64,000 nucleotides of DNA from Lichina pygmaea (lineage: Eukaryota; Ascomycota; Lichinomycetes; Lichinales; Lichinaceae), in NCBI GenBank assembly GCA_963422465.1, contig OY730170.1, positions 4,254,379 through 4,318,378 of the forward strand, written 5' to 3'. The notes under the pieces were generated by a model that saw only the letters and a program-made list of their open reading frames with translations, was not told where the DNA came from and made no database searches. Positions 32,485 through 45,665 of the stretch are shown piece after piece (position 1 is the stretch's first letter; the number at the start of each line of letters is the position of its first letter). Position numbers and translations under genes: made by a program.

Positions 32485-33619
32485 TCAAGACGTCGTCTCG
32501 ACCGAGCTCTCCCAGATCGGGTAGAAGATGCTCAGCTCCTGCTCGCAGTTGGGGACCTGGCCGTTGGTGCACCCAGCGAGGTGGACGACAAAGTCACCGT
32601 CGACGAAGAGACAGCTGTGGTCCTCGTGGCCCGCGCCGTCGGTGTTGTATGCGTTCATGGTCCGTTGCGGGACCAATGCTAGCCTGGCGAGGATGGTAGG
32701 GTGCCACTGGACGAGGTGTTCCTAGTTTCGACCATCATCCGACGTTAACGACGAGACGAGACCAGACAAGAGAGGGAGAGGGCTGGGAGGAGGCCGCCCG
32801 GGGGAGGGGGAGATGAAACCTACCAAGGCGTGCGCCTCGGCGTTCTGGAAGTTGTACGTCCGATAGATCGGGTCGAACCAGCTGTCCAGGAAGTAATCCG
32901 CCCATTGGCCCCTGCGCACGATCATGCTTCCGACGCCGAGCCCGTAGTCGTCCTGCGTCAGCACGAGATCGACGTGGTCGGCCTTCAGGTGCGAGAAGGT
33001 CTTGATGACGCTGTCTGGCGGCACGACGGACGCGTCCTTGAGCATGAGGCTCTCGAGCCTGGCCGGGTCCATGATGTGGTCTTCGACGGTCAAGGTCGGG
33101 TTCATGATCAGGGCCCGCTGATCGAGGTGGAAGAAGTAGGTCGTGTGCGGGTTCAGGCTCATGGCGTGGCGCATCGCGGGCACGCGAGCCCAGCTCGAGG
33201 GCGCGCCCTTGACGTCGTAGTCGTGGACGTCGGGGTAGAAGGTGCCGTAGCCTTGGTCGCGCGCGCGCGGAACGTGCCGGCCGTCAGCCGCCGCATCCCA
33301 CCACATACAGAGGACCGTACAGTACATCCTCACCGTGTCGTGCCGCGTAGCTCTCCCGGTTCGTGACGATCCTACCAATGTACGTGCTGCTGAACGCGTT
33401 GCGATCGAGGGGCGTGACGATGACGACCTTGGGTGTTCCCGGCGGGACGCGGTCCGAAGACGGGAACAGCCTCGAGCAGACGAAGAGGAAAAAGAGTGCG
33501 CCGCAGACGCAGATCGCTACCAGCTGCAGTCCTTTCCGCCGGAGCAGCGGCGACGGCCGAGAGCGTCGTGCGTACGGAGGTGGGTTCGAGCTCTTGCGCG
33601 GCGGGAGAGCGAAATGCAT
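32485..33619 (-). CDS. MNN11: GT34 Golgi mannosyltransferase, Mnn11-like
   Basis: Three exons on the minus strand: 33334-33619, 32824-33251 and 32485-32721; 316 residues. Introns are 82 and 102 nt; the first ends AAG. Type II topology: a basic start, a membrane helix (LQLVAICVCGALFFLFVCSR), then the GT34 (GMA12/MNN10) domain beginning PKVVIVTPLDR. Conserved blocks include TTYFFHLDQRALIMNPTLTV (nucleotide-sugar/metal region), VPPDSVIKTFSHLK, VLTQDDYGLGVGSMIVRRGQ, WFDPIYRTYNFQNAEAHALE and VVHLAGC near the end. In yeast Mnn10 and Mnn11 belong to mannan polymerase II, which extends the alpha-1,6-mannan backbone in the cis Golgi. The LDQxALIMNP variant and length fit Mnn11 better than Mnn10, but the subunit call is an inference. 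Confidence 0.85.
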
Positions 33620-34713
33620 CCCGAGCGATTGCTGTACGGATCAGGGCTCTCTGGAGGGGAGGCGCCCGAGAACGAGTGGCGGCAGGTGCTCCGGGGGGCG
33701 GAGCACCTTCGAGGTCGGAGCGTAGGCTGGCGGGGGCTCCGGTGCCCGTGTGACGATGGCGATGCCGACAGGGGGAGACGAGCTACGTGGACTGATTCGC
33801 GTCGTGCGGCTGGCTATGATACTCCTGCGTGGCCGCTCAATGGGGCGAGACAAGATTCCTACAACGGCCTCATACCGTGAATCTTTGCGATGTCGTAGTT
33901 CATCGACTCTGAGCGGGACCAGTCGACGACGCCGGCGTGATGGGGACGGCGCCGATGCGCCGGACCGGGCGATCCGAGTAGTACGTCCCGCTATACTTTC
34001 TTTGTCGACAACGCTGTTCTACATTTGGAAATGCGGATCATCAACGGCGCTGCTGACTCATCACTCGGATCGGAGAAGGTATTGATGCGCGCGCTTACGC
34101 TACGGTACGGGCTCCGCGTTAGCCGCTCGAGTCCCGAAGTACTTCTGCAGTGGGGCGATGAGCAGACAATGGGCTCGTTTGCCATCGTTCTGCTGCCGTC
34201 AGGTTTCAGCAATCCGAGAAGGAAGAGCTCCTGCATCTGGGATTATCATGTGAGCACTCCCCGCCAGGGCAGTACTACGTATCGTACCGTACCGTGTATA
34301 CGCCCCTGGCGAGTAGCGCGATTGCCATCCTCGGTTGCGCTAGAGCTTCGAGTTCCACGGTCTGCTACCAGTAGTGCACTGGCTCAGCGATCCGTGCAGC
34401 CCAGTATGTATGTACGATGACGTCTCTCTCTCCCCTCACGTCGTCCTGTGGATTGACTTCAGAGCGCTAACGTACTACTCCGACATACCAGCGATCAAGA
34501 CACTCTCTTGTGTCTGTCCGCTTCTCGACTTCCATATTCGCCGGTGCAACCAGAACTGCCTTTAGCCCCTCTGCGGCTCAGGACCGACGAGCTCGTCGAG
34601 ACGCAGATTGTCAATTTTACCACCGCTCCTGCTACCACCGGCGGGGAGAATACCGAGATAGCCAGAGGAGTGAAGCGAACGACGACAAGGTCGTTCCTAC
34701 CTACAGCCACACC
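33620..34713. other. intergenic, divergent promoter region
   Basis: 1.09 kb between two divergent starts. No recognised gene. A TATCGTACCGTACCGTGTATA word lies at about 34279-34299. Confidence 0.45.
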
Positions 34714-35352
34714 ATGTCGTCCGATTCCGCCTACGCCGCCTTCTTGGGCCAAGCGAACCAGGACACTGGCGCGGCTAAGACATCGTCTTCCGAGGACAAA
34801 CAGTCTGGGGGCTTTGCGAGCACAAAGGCGGTCGACACCGACGACGTGCCGGCCGCTTTGAAGGCCGTCGACATGGTGTACACTTCAGAGAGCGACGAGC
34901 CCTTCGAGCCAGTGAGCTTGCAATTGGACGCTAGCAAGGGCTGGCCCGACGAGAGTATGTGTCATTCACGCGTTTCTATATCATGTTGCTTGACTTGAAC
35001 GCCCCTACTTCAAGCTCCGCTGCAGATACTCCATCTGGACAGAAGACGACTGACTCCCTGCACTTCCCCAACCCCAACAGAACAGTTTCTCTCCCTCATC
35101 GACCATCCGGGGAAAAACGCGCAGGTCTCAATCCTCGGTCCCGATGAGTTTGATCCCAAGGCTCGCTACGGTGAGGTCATGCAGGCGGTCCAGGCCGCCG
35201 TCGGAGGCGGACGAGGCGCAGACGCCGAAAAGGTGCCCGTCAAGGTGTACCACGTCGCGCACGACAAGACACGAGCAGAGTACTACGTCGTCGCGCTGGA
35301 CAAGGAAGGGACCAGGATCGTGGGGCTCAAAGCCAGGAGCGTCGAGACTTGA
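34714..35352 (+). CDS. small conserved fungal protein of unknown function
   Basis: Two exons, 34714-34954 and 35081-35352, for 170 residues. The 126 nt intron has GTATGT, an ACTGACTCC branch and CAACAG. The protein starts MSSDSAYAAFLGQANQDTGA and contains YTSESDEPFEPVSLQL, then SLIDHPGKNAQVSILGPDEF and KTRAEYYVVALDKEGTRIVG. I recognise this as a conserved short hypothetical family of filamentous ascomycetes; no enzymatic motif, signal peptide or membrane helix is visible. The open frame continues upstream of 34714, but the family starts at MSS..YAAFL, which sets the start. Confidence 0.8.
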
Positions 35353-36702
35353 CCTGCACAGATCCAGGGACAGGGGTTTCGGGATGGCGTCATTCTTGTA
35401 ATCATCATCATCGTCAATGGACGAGCTACATATGTCCGGCATCGAGCTCGTTCACTCCGAAAGAGTACGCAGGGAACTACTCCGCAGACTTTCGTTTCTC
35501 CTACCGGAAAGTATATATCCGCCCCATCGTTGCTCGACAACTCCTAGGCCGAGGCCTGTTGGCGTGGCATACAAGGCACCGTGGCACGACAGGACACATT
35601 CACGACATTGTAAGTTCAGTCCTTGCGACTATCGGATTCAACTGCAAAGAGCGCCCTGGCCAAAGGTCCAAGCGCATATCATCCCATTCTATCCCATCCC
35701 ATCCCATTTCGCCTCATCTTCTCTCATCTCCTCTCATCTCCTCCCATCTCCTCCCATGTTCTCCCAACGCAAGAGTCGGTACTCCCCTCCGGTACCCTCC
35801 AGTATGCACAATTCGTCGATGTGCACCGTGGATACCGCACCAGAAGGCACCGGCACACTTCTGTGCTACAAGGGAGCGCTACCAGTCCTCCACTCTCAGA
35901 CACCTCTCACAGATCTTGGGCAATCTAACCGTGTCCGTTCAGCTACGGTAATTAGAGGCTTTGAGGCAATGATACCGGTACGGACTTGGACGATGGCGGT
36001 GCACAGGACAGCGTGGACAGGTACCCGGTGCTCTGATCGCCGTATGAGGTGGGTTTCGTGACTGTAGACTGTAGCTGTCGATGGGGGGGGGGAGGCTCTT
36101 CGTATGAAGCGCCCGAGGAGGGGTGTGGCAGAAGCTGCCCTCTGGACCCCTCATGATCCGGCTGGAAAGACTTCTAGTCAACCCTGGCGGGACAGGTAGA
36201 CAGGCAGTTCCGTCTCGCAAAGAATCTAAATAAATAAATAAAAAAAGGAGCGAGGAAACAGAGAAGGAGGTAATCAGAGACTAGGCACTACCGTACCCCT
36301 GGTCGTAGCTGTCCTATTCGTATTCTTGATTCTTGAGGGTTGTGGTATGCAGGGCTATTCCTCACAATAGGAGGAGAGGGGGGGGGGGGGGGGGGGGTTC
36401 TCTCCAGACGAGCTCCTCCGCTCTGTTTTTCAGGTCACGCGCTCAGGACTCGGTGATTCGATGGTTGTTTGCTGGGTTGCACAGTTATTCAAACTTATCT
36501 GGTATCTTGATGATTGCTTGACTGACTGCGGTGCCGGAACTTCTCAACACAACGACCAAAAGTCCCCGAGGCCTTCTGAGAAATTTGAGCTCGCTGTTGG
36601 AGGAGGTGCCTTGTTGCTCTTGTCAGACGAGCCTGCGCCAGCAACTCTTCCAGTCCCCCCTGTACCTCATACTCCAACCAAACGAGCATAGGGCAAACAC
36701 GA
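35353..36702. other. intergenic with CCCAT/CTCAT repeats and a G run
   Basis: 1.35 kb between convergent genes. About 35680-35765 is made of ATCCC and TCTCATCTCC units. A run of 20 G residues lies at 36378-36397. No gene recognised. Confidence 0.5.
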
Positions 36703-37979
<1,277 letters not shown>

Positions 37980-38108
37980 TTACGTAAGTGATATTGATGT
38001 CACGGGATCTGGCTTTCCTATCGGTGTACAGCTTGAAATTGTTACTTCTTTTTTCCAGCAATTACTGTACCATTTTCTCCACGTCAGCTACCCTGTAGTA
38101 GAGATACT

Positions 38109-40907
38109 CTACCTCATCATGCTCATCAGTTGATCAAACTGCTCCTTCGACTCCTGCTTCCGACGTTCCAATTCATCCTTCGACTCCTGCTCCTGACGTT
38201 CCAATTCATCCTTCGACTCCTGCTTCTGGCGTTCCAACTCATTCCTCAATTCCCGCTGCTGCTTCATCTCCTCCTGCCTCTCCTCCTGCCTTTGTTGCTC
38301 GTGTCGCTCCAATTGCTTGGCAATCTGATTCAGCTGAAGGTTCCATTGCGCAACCTGCCGGCCGTATTCCAGCTTTTGACTATCTAGCTGTTGCTGTAAT
38401 ACAGCACTCGCCGTGGCCCTTTCCTTCTTCGGACCGGCCGTGATCTGTGATGTAGTGCTGAGATCGAGAACTTCGGAGCCCCTATCAGCACTGGGACAAT
38501 CGTCGCGGCGTGGGATTGGTGGAGGGTGATCTGAGCCTCGAGAGGCTTGCCTGGGCGACGGTTGATCGATAGCAGAACAGAGCAGACGATGCAGCTTTGG
38601 CATGAATTCGAGGTAGACGTTTTTGGTGAAGCGGCAAGCCGTCCATCTCTCTGCGCCATCTTGTGCCGCCAAGTCAAAGCTGCGGATTTGATGACGGTGG
38701 AAGGTTGGGACACGTTCCTTGGTCATGGCATAGTGGCCATAGATTCTGACAGACTTGTCGTCATGAGAGATCGAGAAGGTGAGGACTTTCCGGTGGAGCT
38801 CTCCTTCACGATCCACAAGCTTGAAAAGCTCCACAATCCCTCGAACAGCAATGGTCATGCTGTGCGCATTCTGCCTGTCCGCGACATCAAGCAATCCCCC
38901 CGAGCCCTTCACCTCACAGGTTAAAAAAGGAAAACACATCCTCCACGTAGCCAAGAAAAAACGACAGGTAATTGGATGGGGGAAGGTCTCCGACGTAAGG
39001 TGTGAGGTTTTGTCGACCGGGGACTCTACGGAGAGTTGCCCGAGGATTTGCAGGGGTGCAGAGAACAGCCTCCCCCTGAGCGACGGCTAAATTGTTGTCT
39101 GCAGGCACGTGACAGTCTGCAGAGCTTTTCTCTTCTTCTTTGTCGTCGCTCCTAGATTTTAGTCAGGCAAGAGAGACGAATCTACACAGTTGACCGGTTG
39201 TCAGCTATCAGCACCTCTCCACATAGTCGACCGGCTGTCGGCTTTCAGGTTTTGAACCTGGCTATCAGTGAAGGCGGAGAAGCTGAATCCGATACAAAAG
39301 TCGGGCTGTGGGCGTGTATCTGTGGCTGGAATAGACTCGGTCCAGCGTTTGTTGATGTTGACGACTAGATGTTTGAGCTGAGTTGGGCCGAACGTCGTAA
39401 GAGTCTCAGCCGAAGGAACGAGAAGTCGTGAGATATCGTCGACGATTCGAGCCTTACTTCGATCCCGTAGCATGTCACAGGCCACTCGAAAGCAGTCATC
39501 ATCGAACAGCGAATGCCGAGGAAGCTCCACGGAGGTGGTAGGCAGAGCCTGGCAGTCATATCTGCTGTCATCGGTGATTCCTTCTGGCGAATCGCCCAGA
39601 AAACTTCCTTTCATCTCGAGTAGAGCTGTATACGCAGGATGCCGATAGGGTATACTTTCATCTCCAGTCTCCTAGGTGGGCGTGACTATGCTCGGGTCCA
39701 CAAGCTGGTGGTGAAGTAAATCCAATGGTTTCTTTCTCGCAAGACGAGCATCCATTTCGTCGGCTTCGACTCTTGTAGCCAGTGTGTCGATGTGGATATC
39801 TTCCCAGGTCTCATTGGTCGGTCTGAAGTAATCTGTCAACCTGGGGGGTGATGAGACCAGTCCTCGCTCGCTGCCAGAGCCGAGGTCCCGTGAGAGAAGA
39901 AGAGAATTTTCCTGTATATTAGACTGTCAGATAGCGACACTCAGAGAATCAAGAGAGTCTTACGCGCTGGGAGCCTCTTCCGTACGACGCCGACGCCGCA
40001 CGCTGACCAGTCGCCTGGCCGCTCAACAGTCATGAGCTTGGAATCGCATGCCGCTTGACCTTTTTGATTTGAACTGTATCAGGCTTCGACATAATCCTTG
40101 GGGTACGTCCCTTCCAGAAGCCAACTTTCGACATGGTGGCTGCTCTCATAGTTGCTTGGAATTACCCACGGCCATGTCTTCGAAGGAGTTTGAGAAGTGT
40201 CCACTTCATGCGACTGGGATCGCTTTCGTTCTTGCTTTCGCTCAGGTGTTCGATCGGTTTCAGCCTCGTGGAACAGGTCTACTGGACTCACAGCCTCGGC
40301 ATCCAGGGGAGGATCGTCGGATTACGATCGCTTCTGCTAAGGTTCTCGATCAACTTCGATCTCGTTGGGCAGGCCTAGTAGACCGAGGGAAAGCAGTGGA
40401 TCGTGTAGCGCCGTCGACGGACTAGCTTAGGAGTACGATGGAGAGAAGTGTAGACGGCCAAGGTACCTCTGTGCTAAGACTGCTGATTGTCGGTGGAGAT
40501 GGGAGAAGATGCTTCGGTTCATCAGTCTTGCTGTCGGGTTCGCCTGGCTGCTGTACTTTGTAGAAGCGTGGAGCCTCGCAAGAAGGTCGTCGAAACCGCT
40601 TCTCGACGTCTCGAGATCGCTTTCCTATCAACAGTGAGATGAAGTAGGCCAGATATTCGAAGTGTGTCTTACCTCGTGCTTGTTGTCGAGCCTTTGATTT
40701 CGCCTGGCCACGAGCCACGTTGATTGGGAAAGAAAGGCCTGGGTCCTCGACGATGCTCGAACCGACTGGATCAATTTTGATTCTAGGTACGTATGTAGAG
40801 TGTAGTGAGTACCAAGGCGAGCTTGTCATACTGTACCATGCTTGTTGTAGGGGACAAACTCGATGTTTCATACGAGTATATGGACATACAGTACGTACAG
40901 AGTACAT
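38109..40907 (-). pseudogene. DUF7924-family gene, probably broken
   Basis: Pieces of one protein family lie in order on the minus strand. About 40430-40750: basic start (RGQAKSKARQQAR) and a 51 nt intron. 40079-40291: SSHHVESWLLEGTYPKDYV. 39201-39614: GITDDSRYDCQAL, DISRLLVPSAETL and PRPQPDFCIGFSFSAFTD. 39040-38990: YVGDLPPSNYLSFF. 38954-38109: MCFPFLTCEVKG, DVADRQNAHSMTIAVRGIVE, HGHYAMTKE-type RIYGHYAM, KFTKNVY-type RFTKNVYLEFMPKL, then a Glu/Arg/Gln coiled coil of ELERQKQESKD repeats. The YVGDL and CFPFL segments are in different frames across a six-T run (about 38959-38964), and about 200 bp of non-family sequence separates them from SAFTD. Function of DUF7924 is unknown. It may be a pseudogene, or an intact gene with an assembly error and introns I could not place. 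Confidence 0.65.
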
Positions 40908-42071
40908 CCTGTACGTACTCCGTAGATCATCGTCGAATTCCTGTCATATATCAAAAGTATCTCTCACGCCCACCAACAGGCGAGATCTTATCTATTTTGA
41001 GCCGCATGGGCAACAGCACGTCCGTCGAGGATCGGTTGAAGAGTCGAGCTGGTCTTACTTCGTATCGGCCGAGGCTCGTTGACTTATAAATAGTCTGCGC
41101 GTCGGCCTCAGTCGTGGACACGAAGAAACAAGTGGCGCGGCAGCCTGTTCTCCGTCACGTGTCATGGATGGAATATAGTAGGACTTGGTGCTGATAGGAT
41201 ATTGTCAATGGCTTGTTAAAGGTCAGGCCTCTCTCTCAGTCAAACTGGCCTTGGCGCGGGAACTCCTCTTAAAGGGTCTGTACGTTACGTACGTTACGTA
41301 GATCTACAAAGCTTACACTCAGACATTTCAGCCACTCACGACGCAGCCCTTTCGCTTTTCGTTTCTTTTTCGTATCACGGCTTTTCGTGCCTGCAACGGT
41401 ACGGACGAGATTACTCGTACACACTCCTTTCTTCGTTGCTATCGTCGTCGTTGTCGTCGTCGTTGTCGTCGTCGTCGTCGGGGAAGGTCCAACAATCGTC
41501 TCCCATCCGTCGAGTCGTGTCCGGCGTTTCTTGCAACATTTGGCTTGGCCGGTGCTCGTGGTGGCCGAGAACGACGGCGCGAGAGACGTGACAAATCCTT
41601 CCAGATCCGACTTCACCGAGTCGGAAGACGTTGTGACGCGGCGTTCCACGGTGCTTCTTCGAGACCCGGCCCATGCTTCCAGGATTCTTCATTTCGAGAA
41701 GACGACCTCGCCCCGAGCCCCCGGTTGAACATTCCACCCCTTCTTGAGGCACTTTGGCTGCGTGTCTCTTACTGGATGCTTCGATCGGAACGGACGACTC
41801 CTGGCCTGGACGATTCGGGACAGATCCCAACAGCCACGTAACGACCGTTTCTCCCCGGCCTCTAGGTCCTCTCCGACGGCGTTCACGCGCTCTGGAGATC
41901 CGCAACTGTCGCCGCGACGATTGGCGAAGAGCCGGGCTGGTCCTGCTCCGTGGCCGGCCGTTGTCGCGACGAAGGAGAAGGCGACGAAAACAACGATAGC
42001 AGACCGTCACGACGACCACGCTCGTTACTCGACCGTCAGATCCACCTCCCGATCCGGTCCCTGGCCGGCCC
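40908..42071. other. intergenic upstream of KRE6
   Basis: 1.16 kb. Contains clustered GTAC words (40880-40920 and 41275-41300), a GTCGTC/GTT trinucleotide tract (about 41440-41482) and a TTATAAATAG TATA-like word at about 41082-41092. Long frames on both strands at 41.4-42.2 kb look like composition artefacts. Confidence 0.45.
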
Positions 42072-44465
42072 ATGTCCCGGCGAGGACCGTTGCGTTCTCC
42101 ATCTCCGAATCCGCACGTCACCCTCGACACTGGCCAGCAGGACCTCCTCATGACCGAAATCCCAAGATCTCCATCCGGCGGTGCCCGACCAGAGCCGTCG
42201 CGCTCGCTCATACCGCAGCAGAGACCACCGTTGCCTCCACCCCACCGCTCATCCCCGCCAAGTCCGGCCGATGGACCCTATCGTTCGCCAGCCGTCGCCG
42301 AATCGTCCGAACTCCTCATACCGCCGTCGAGGTCGCGAGCACATCGCTTCCGGGACGAAGATTCGTCGTCGAGGTCGCCGGCTCAGTCGGGCTTCTCGTC
42401 GCGGAGAAGCAGCTGGGCGTCCGAGCCCGGCTTCAGGGACGACCGGGCCGGTCCGTTCGCTTCGCCCTTTGACGACTCCAGAGCGCCGTCGCGGGCCGGC
42501 AGCGACGACGACTACGTCAACACCCAGACCGTGTCGGAGAAGTACACGATCACGCCCTCGGCCGGCCTCCTCCTGTATCCCGAAGACATCGAGAAGGACG
42601 ACTGGCTGCACAACCCGGACCCGAACGAGAAGGAGAGGCGGTCCTGCGACCTCTTTACGAAGCGGGGCATCGTCAACGTCGGAGGGCTCTCGCTGATCAC
42701 CCTGGGCATCCTCATCCTCTTCATCGGCTTTCCCGTCCTGTGAGTCTCCCGGTCGCTGCTGCGTCGGTGGGACGGCTCCATTTCCGTCCCCTCCCTTGCA
42801 CACCCCTGTCGATCCTGACGGCCCCGTAGCACCTTCGCCCGGAAGCTACTCAACCCCTTGGGCGACTCTTGCAAACGAAACCCCCTCTGCATCGACGTCG
42901 GACCCATACCGCTCCTGAAGAACATTCGAACCGGGCTGATCGATCCGGACACGCCCCGTTCGGCCCACACCAAGACGGCGGCCGACGGGAAGAAGTTGAA
43001 GCTCGTGGTGCGTTTACGACCGGGCTCGTCCGCTTGCGCCGGCTTCTCGCGCCGATCTCGGCTGACGGTCACCGTGGCAGTTCTCGGACGAGTTCAACAC
43101 GCCGGGCCGGACGTTCTACGAAGATGACGACCCGTACTGGCAAGCCGTCGACATCTGGTACGGCGTGACGCAGGACATGGAGGTGCGTTGCTCTTCTCGC
43201 CGTCTTTGGTGCGCCCGTCTTCGAAAGTCGGCTGATCCGTCCGCGTCCAGTGGTACGACCCGGATGCGGCGACCACGAGAGATGGAGTGCTCGAGCTCCG
43301 ATTCGACGCGTTCAAGAACCACGGCCTCAACTACCGATCCGGCATGGTGCAGTCGTGGAACCGATTCTGTTTCAAGGGAGGCTTCATCGAGGCCAGCATA
43401 TCCCTGCCCGGCCGAGGCGACATCGTCGGCTTCTGGCCGGGCTTCTGGACGATGGGAAACCTTGGACGACCGGGATATGCCTCCAGCACCGACGGCATGT
43501 GGCCGTACAGCTACTGGGACAAGTGCGACGCCGGCATCACCAAGAATCAGAGCCACACGGACGGTCTGAGCTTCCTGCCGGGCATGAAACTACCGGCGTG
43601 CACCTGCCGCGGTGAAGATCACCCGACGCCGGGGAAGTCACGCTCGGCGCCGGAGATCGACGCGCTCGAGGCCACCGTCGAGGCCATCGGGCCGGATCAC
43701 TCGAACATGGTCGGGTCCGTGTCGCAGAGCGTGCAGATGGCGCCTTTCGACGTCTGGTACCAGACTAATTACGGTAGGTGGTGCCAGCCGCCACTCGGAT
43801 TCGAAATCCGATCCGAAGGACAGACCCGACTAAGGCGAGCGTTGTGATCAGACTTTCTGGAGGTGTACGACAGCTCCATCACGCAGATGAACTCCTACCA
43901 GGGTGGCATCTTCCAACAGGCGCTCTCGGGGCTCAGCAGCCTGAACAACGACTGGTACGACGGCAAGCAGTACCAGACGTACGCGTTCGAGTACACGCTC
44001 GGCGACGACGGCAACGTGGTGTGGTACGTTGGCGCGCACAAGACCTGGAAGATGGACGTCCGGTCGGTCGGGCCGAACGGAAACATTGGGCAGCGCATCA
44101 TCCCGGAGGAGCCGATGACGGTGATCATGAACTTTGGCATGTCGGAGGGCTTCTCGAAGGTCGATCTGCCGGCGCTGTCGAAGCTGATGCCGGCGACGAT
44201 GCGCTTCGACTGGGTCCGCATCTACCAGGATCCGGGCAAGGTGTCGGTGACGTGCGATCCAGAGGGCTACGAGACGACGGCCTACATCCGGAAGCACCCC
44301 GCGGCCTTTAGCAATCCTAATCTGACGTTGTGGTTAGTCTTCTTCTCCGTCTCTCTAGACAGCCTTTCTAAAGTCCATCAAACTAATCAGTCCTGAACTT
44401 CTTATCGTGCTAGGTCGCAAACCGATCATCCTTGGCCCAAGAACTCTCTCGTCGACGGCTGTTGA
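42072..44465 (+). CDS. KRE6: KRE6/SKN1 beta-1,6-glucan synthesis protein (GH16)
   Basis: Six exons: 42072-42739, 42830-43007, 43081-43182, 43251-43773, 43852-44332 and 44414-44465; 667 residues (yeast Kre6 is 720). Introns are 68-90 nt, all in phase. The N-terminal 200 residues are Ser/Pro/Arg-rich cytosolic sequence, followed by one signal-anchor helix (LSLITLGILILFIGFPVL). The lumenal SKN1/GH16 domain starts LVFSDEFNTPGRTFYEDDDP, has WNRFCFKGGFIEASISLPGR and the catalytic E-x-D-x-x-E as PEIDALEATVEA, and ends DWVRIYQDPG..VTCDPEGY. The last short exon adds the family's HPWPKNSLVDGC end. It acts in ER/Golgi/plasma membrane in beta-1,6-glucan assembly of the cell wall. Confidence 0.95.
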
Positions 44466-45665
44466 TGATGATGGACGCGATCTACCTACCGACCATCCGA
44501 TTGATTCATCGAGGCGTGTCTTGGCGAGGCACCCAGCCAGTCAGGCCAAGTCGACGTGGATGGGGGCGCAGGAGGAGAATTGTTTCTGGGCGGGAGCAGG
44601 TTTATAGCATACCTGCTTGCTTAGTTGCTTCTGCTTACTTACTTACTTATTTACTTACTTACTTGTATCATCGTCCGTGTGTGACTGGTTACAACAGGCG
44701 GAGGCATTCTTGATATTAACATTCTGACAGTATCACATTCTGACAGCGTGGTGCGACAGCGTCCGACAGTGTATGTCACTGTATCAGTGTGTTGATATGT
44801 CAGTCTATGTGTTTGTGTAGGTACACTTATTGCGTGTATGTGTCTGTGCATTTGTATGTTCAAGTGTACGTGTGTAGGGGTATTCACTGCGGCTGTACAC
44901 ATCACGTCAGCAAGTGAGCAAGTGAGCAAGTGAGCAAGTGAGCAAGTGAGTTCACACATGATTTCGAACAAGTGAGTATGCACGAGTGCATACACATGAG
45001 CAACTACTGATAAGTGACTTACATACATGCACTACTCACTACCCACGACCATAAGCAGCAGCCACTCAGAAGTACAGAGTACTATTGATAAGTAGTAGCA
45101 TCAACAAGTATCACCTGGGACTTCTTCACCTATACGGTACATACTTATATATGTACGGTACATACTTATATATGTACGGTACATACTTATATATGAACAG
45201 GAATAGAGATGGAGACAGACGAAGAGAGCTGTGTGTGGGGGGGGGGGGGGGGGGGGGGGGAGGGAAGGAAGGTTGGAGGGAGAAAGGGGAAAGTGAAAGG
45301 CAAAGGGAAAGGGAAAAGGAGGGGGGAGGGGAAGATGTACAATAAGTAGAGAGAAGGGTCCCAACTATTCGTACCTCGTAGAAGAAGAGCTCTGATCACT
45401 GGTAGTACAGGATACGGTGCTGGACATCTAGTCTGGCTGGAAGCTACGGAGGTAGTTGGACAGTGGATCATCGTACGAGTATTGAGCCCACGGATAAACA
45501 GACCAGACAGACAGACAGACAGACAGACAGATGGCGGACAAAGAACACCGAGTCGACTGACAGTTGTCATTGCTAGATGCAGACTACGGTGGAGCTACAG
45601 TAGAACATGCGTCTAGAGAAGCCGAGTAGGCAACCCCCCCCTGACCACCATCACCCACATCATCC
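44466..45665. other. intergenic with many microsatellites
   Basis: 1.2 kb between convergent KRE6 and RPL3. Holds an ACTT array (about 44636-44663), five copies of GCAAGTGA (44910-44949), three exact 21-bp units with TATATA cores (45133-45195), 24 consecutive G (45237-45260) and a CAGA array (about 45503-45530). No gene recognised. Confidence 0.6.
45133..45195. repeat. three tandem 21-bp units containing TACGGTACATAC and TATATA
   Basis: Units at 45133-45153, 45154-45174 and 45175-45195 are identical as read. Each starts with the GTAC-rich word TACGGTAC found throughout the intergenic DNA of this window. Confidence 0.85.

Noticed and set aside
41411-42211. 266-codon minus-strand frame upstream of KRE6
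   Set aside because: No domain; overlaps the start of KRE6 antisense and a GTC/GTT trinucleotide tract.
44910-44949. Five GCAAGTGA direct repeats
   Set aside because: Simple tandem repeat without spacers or associated genes.
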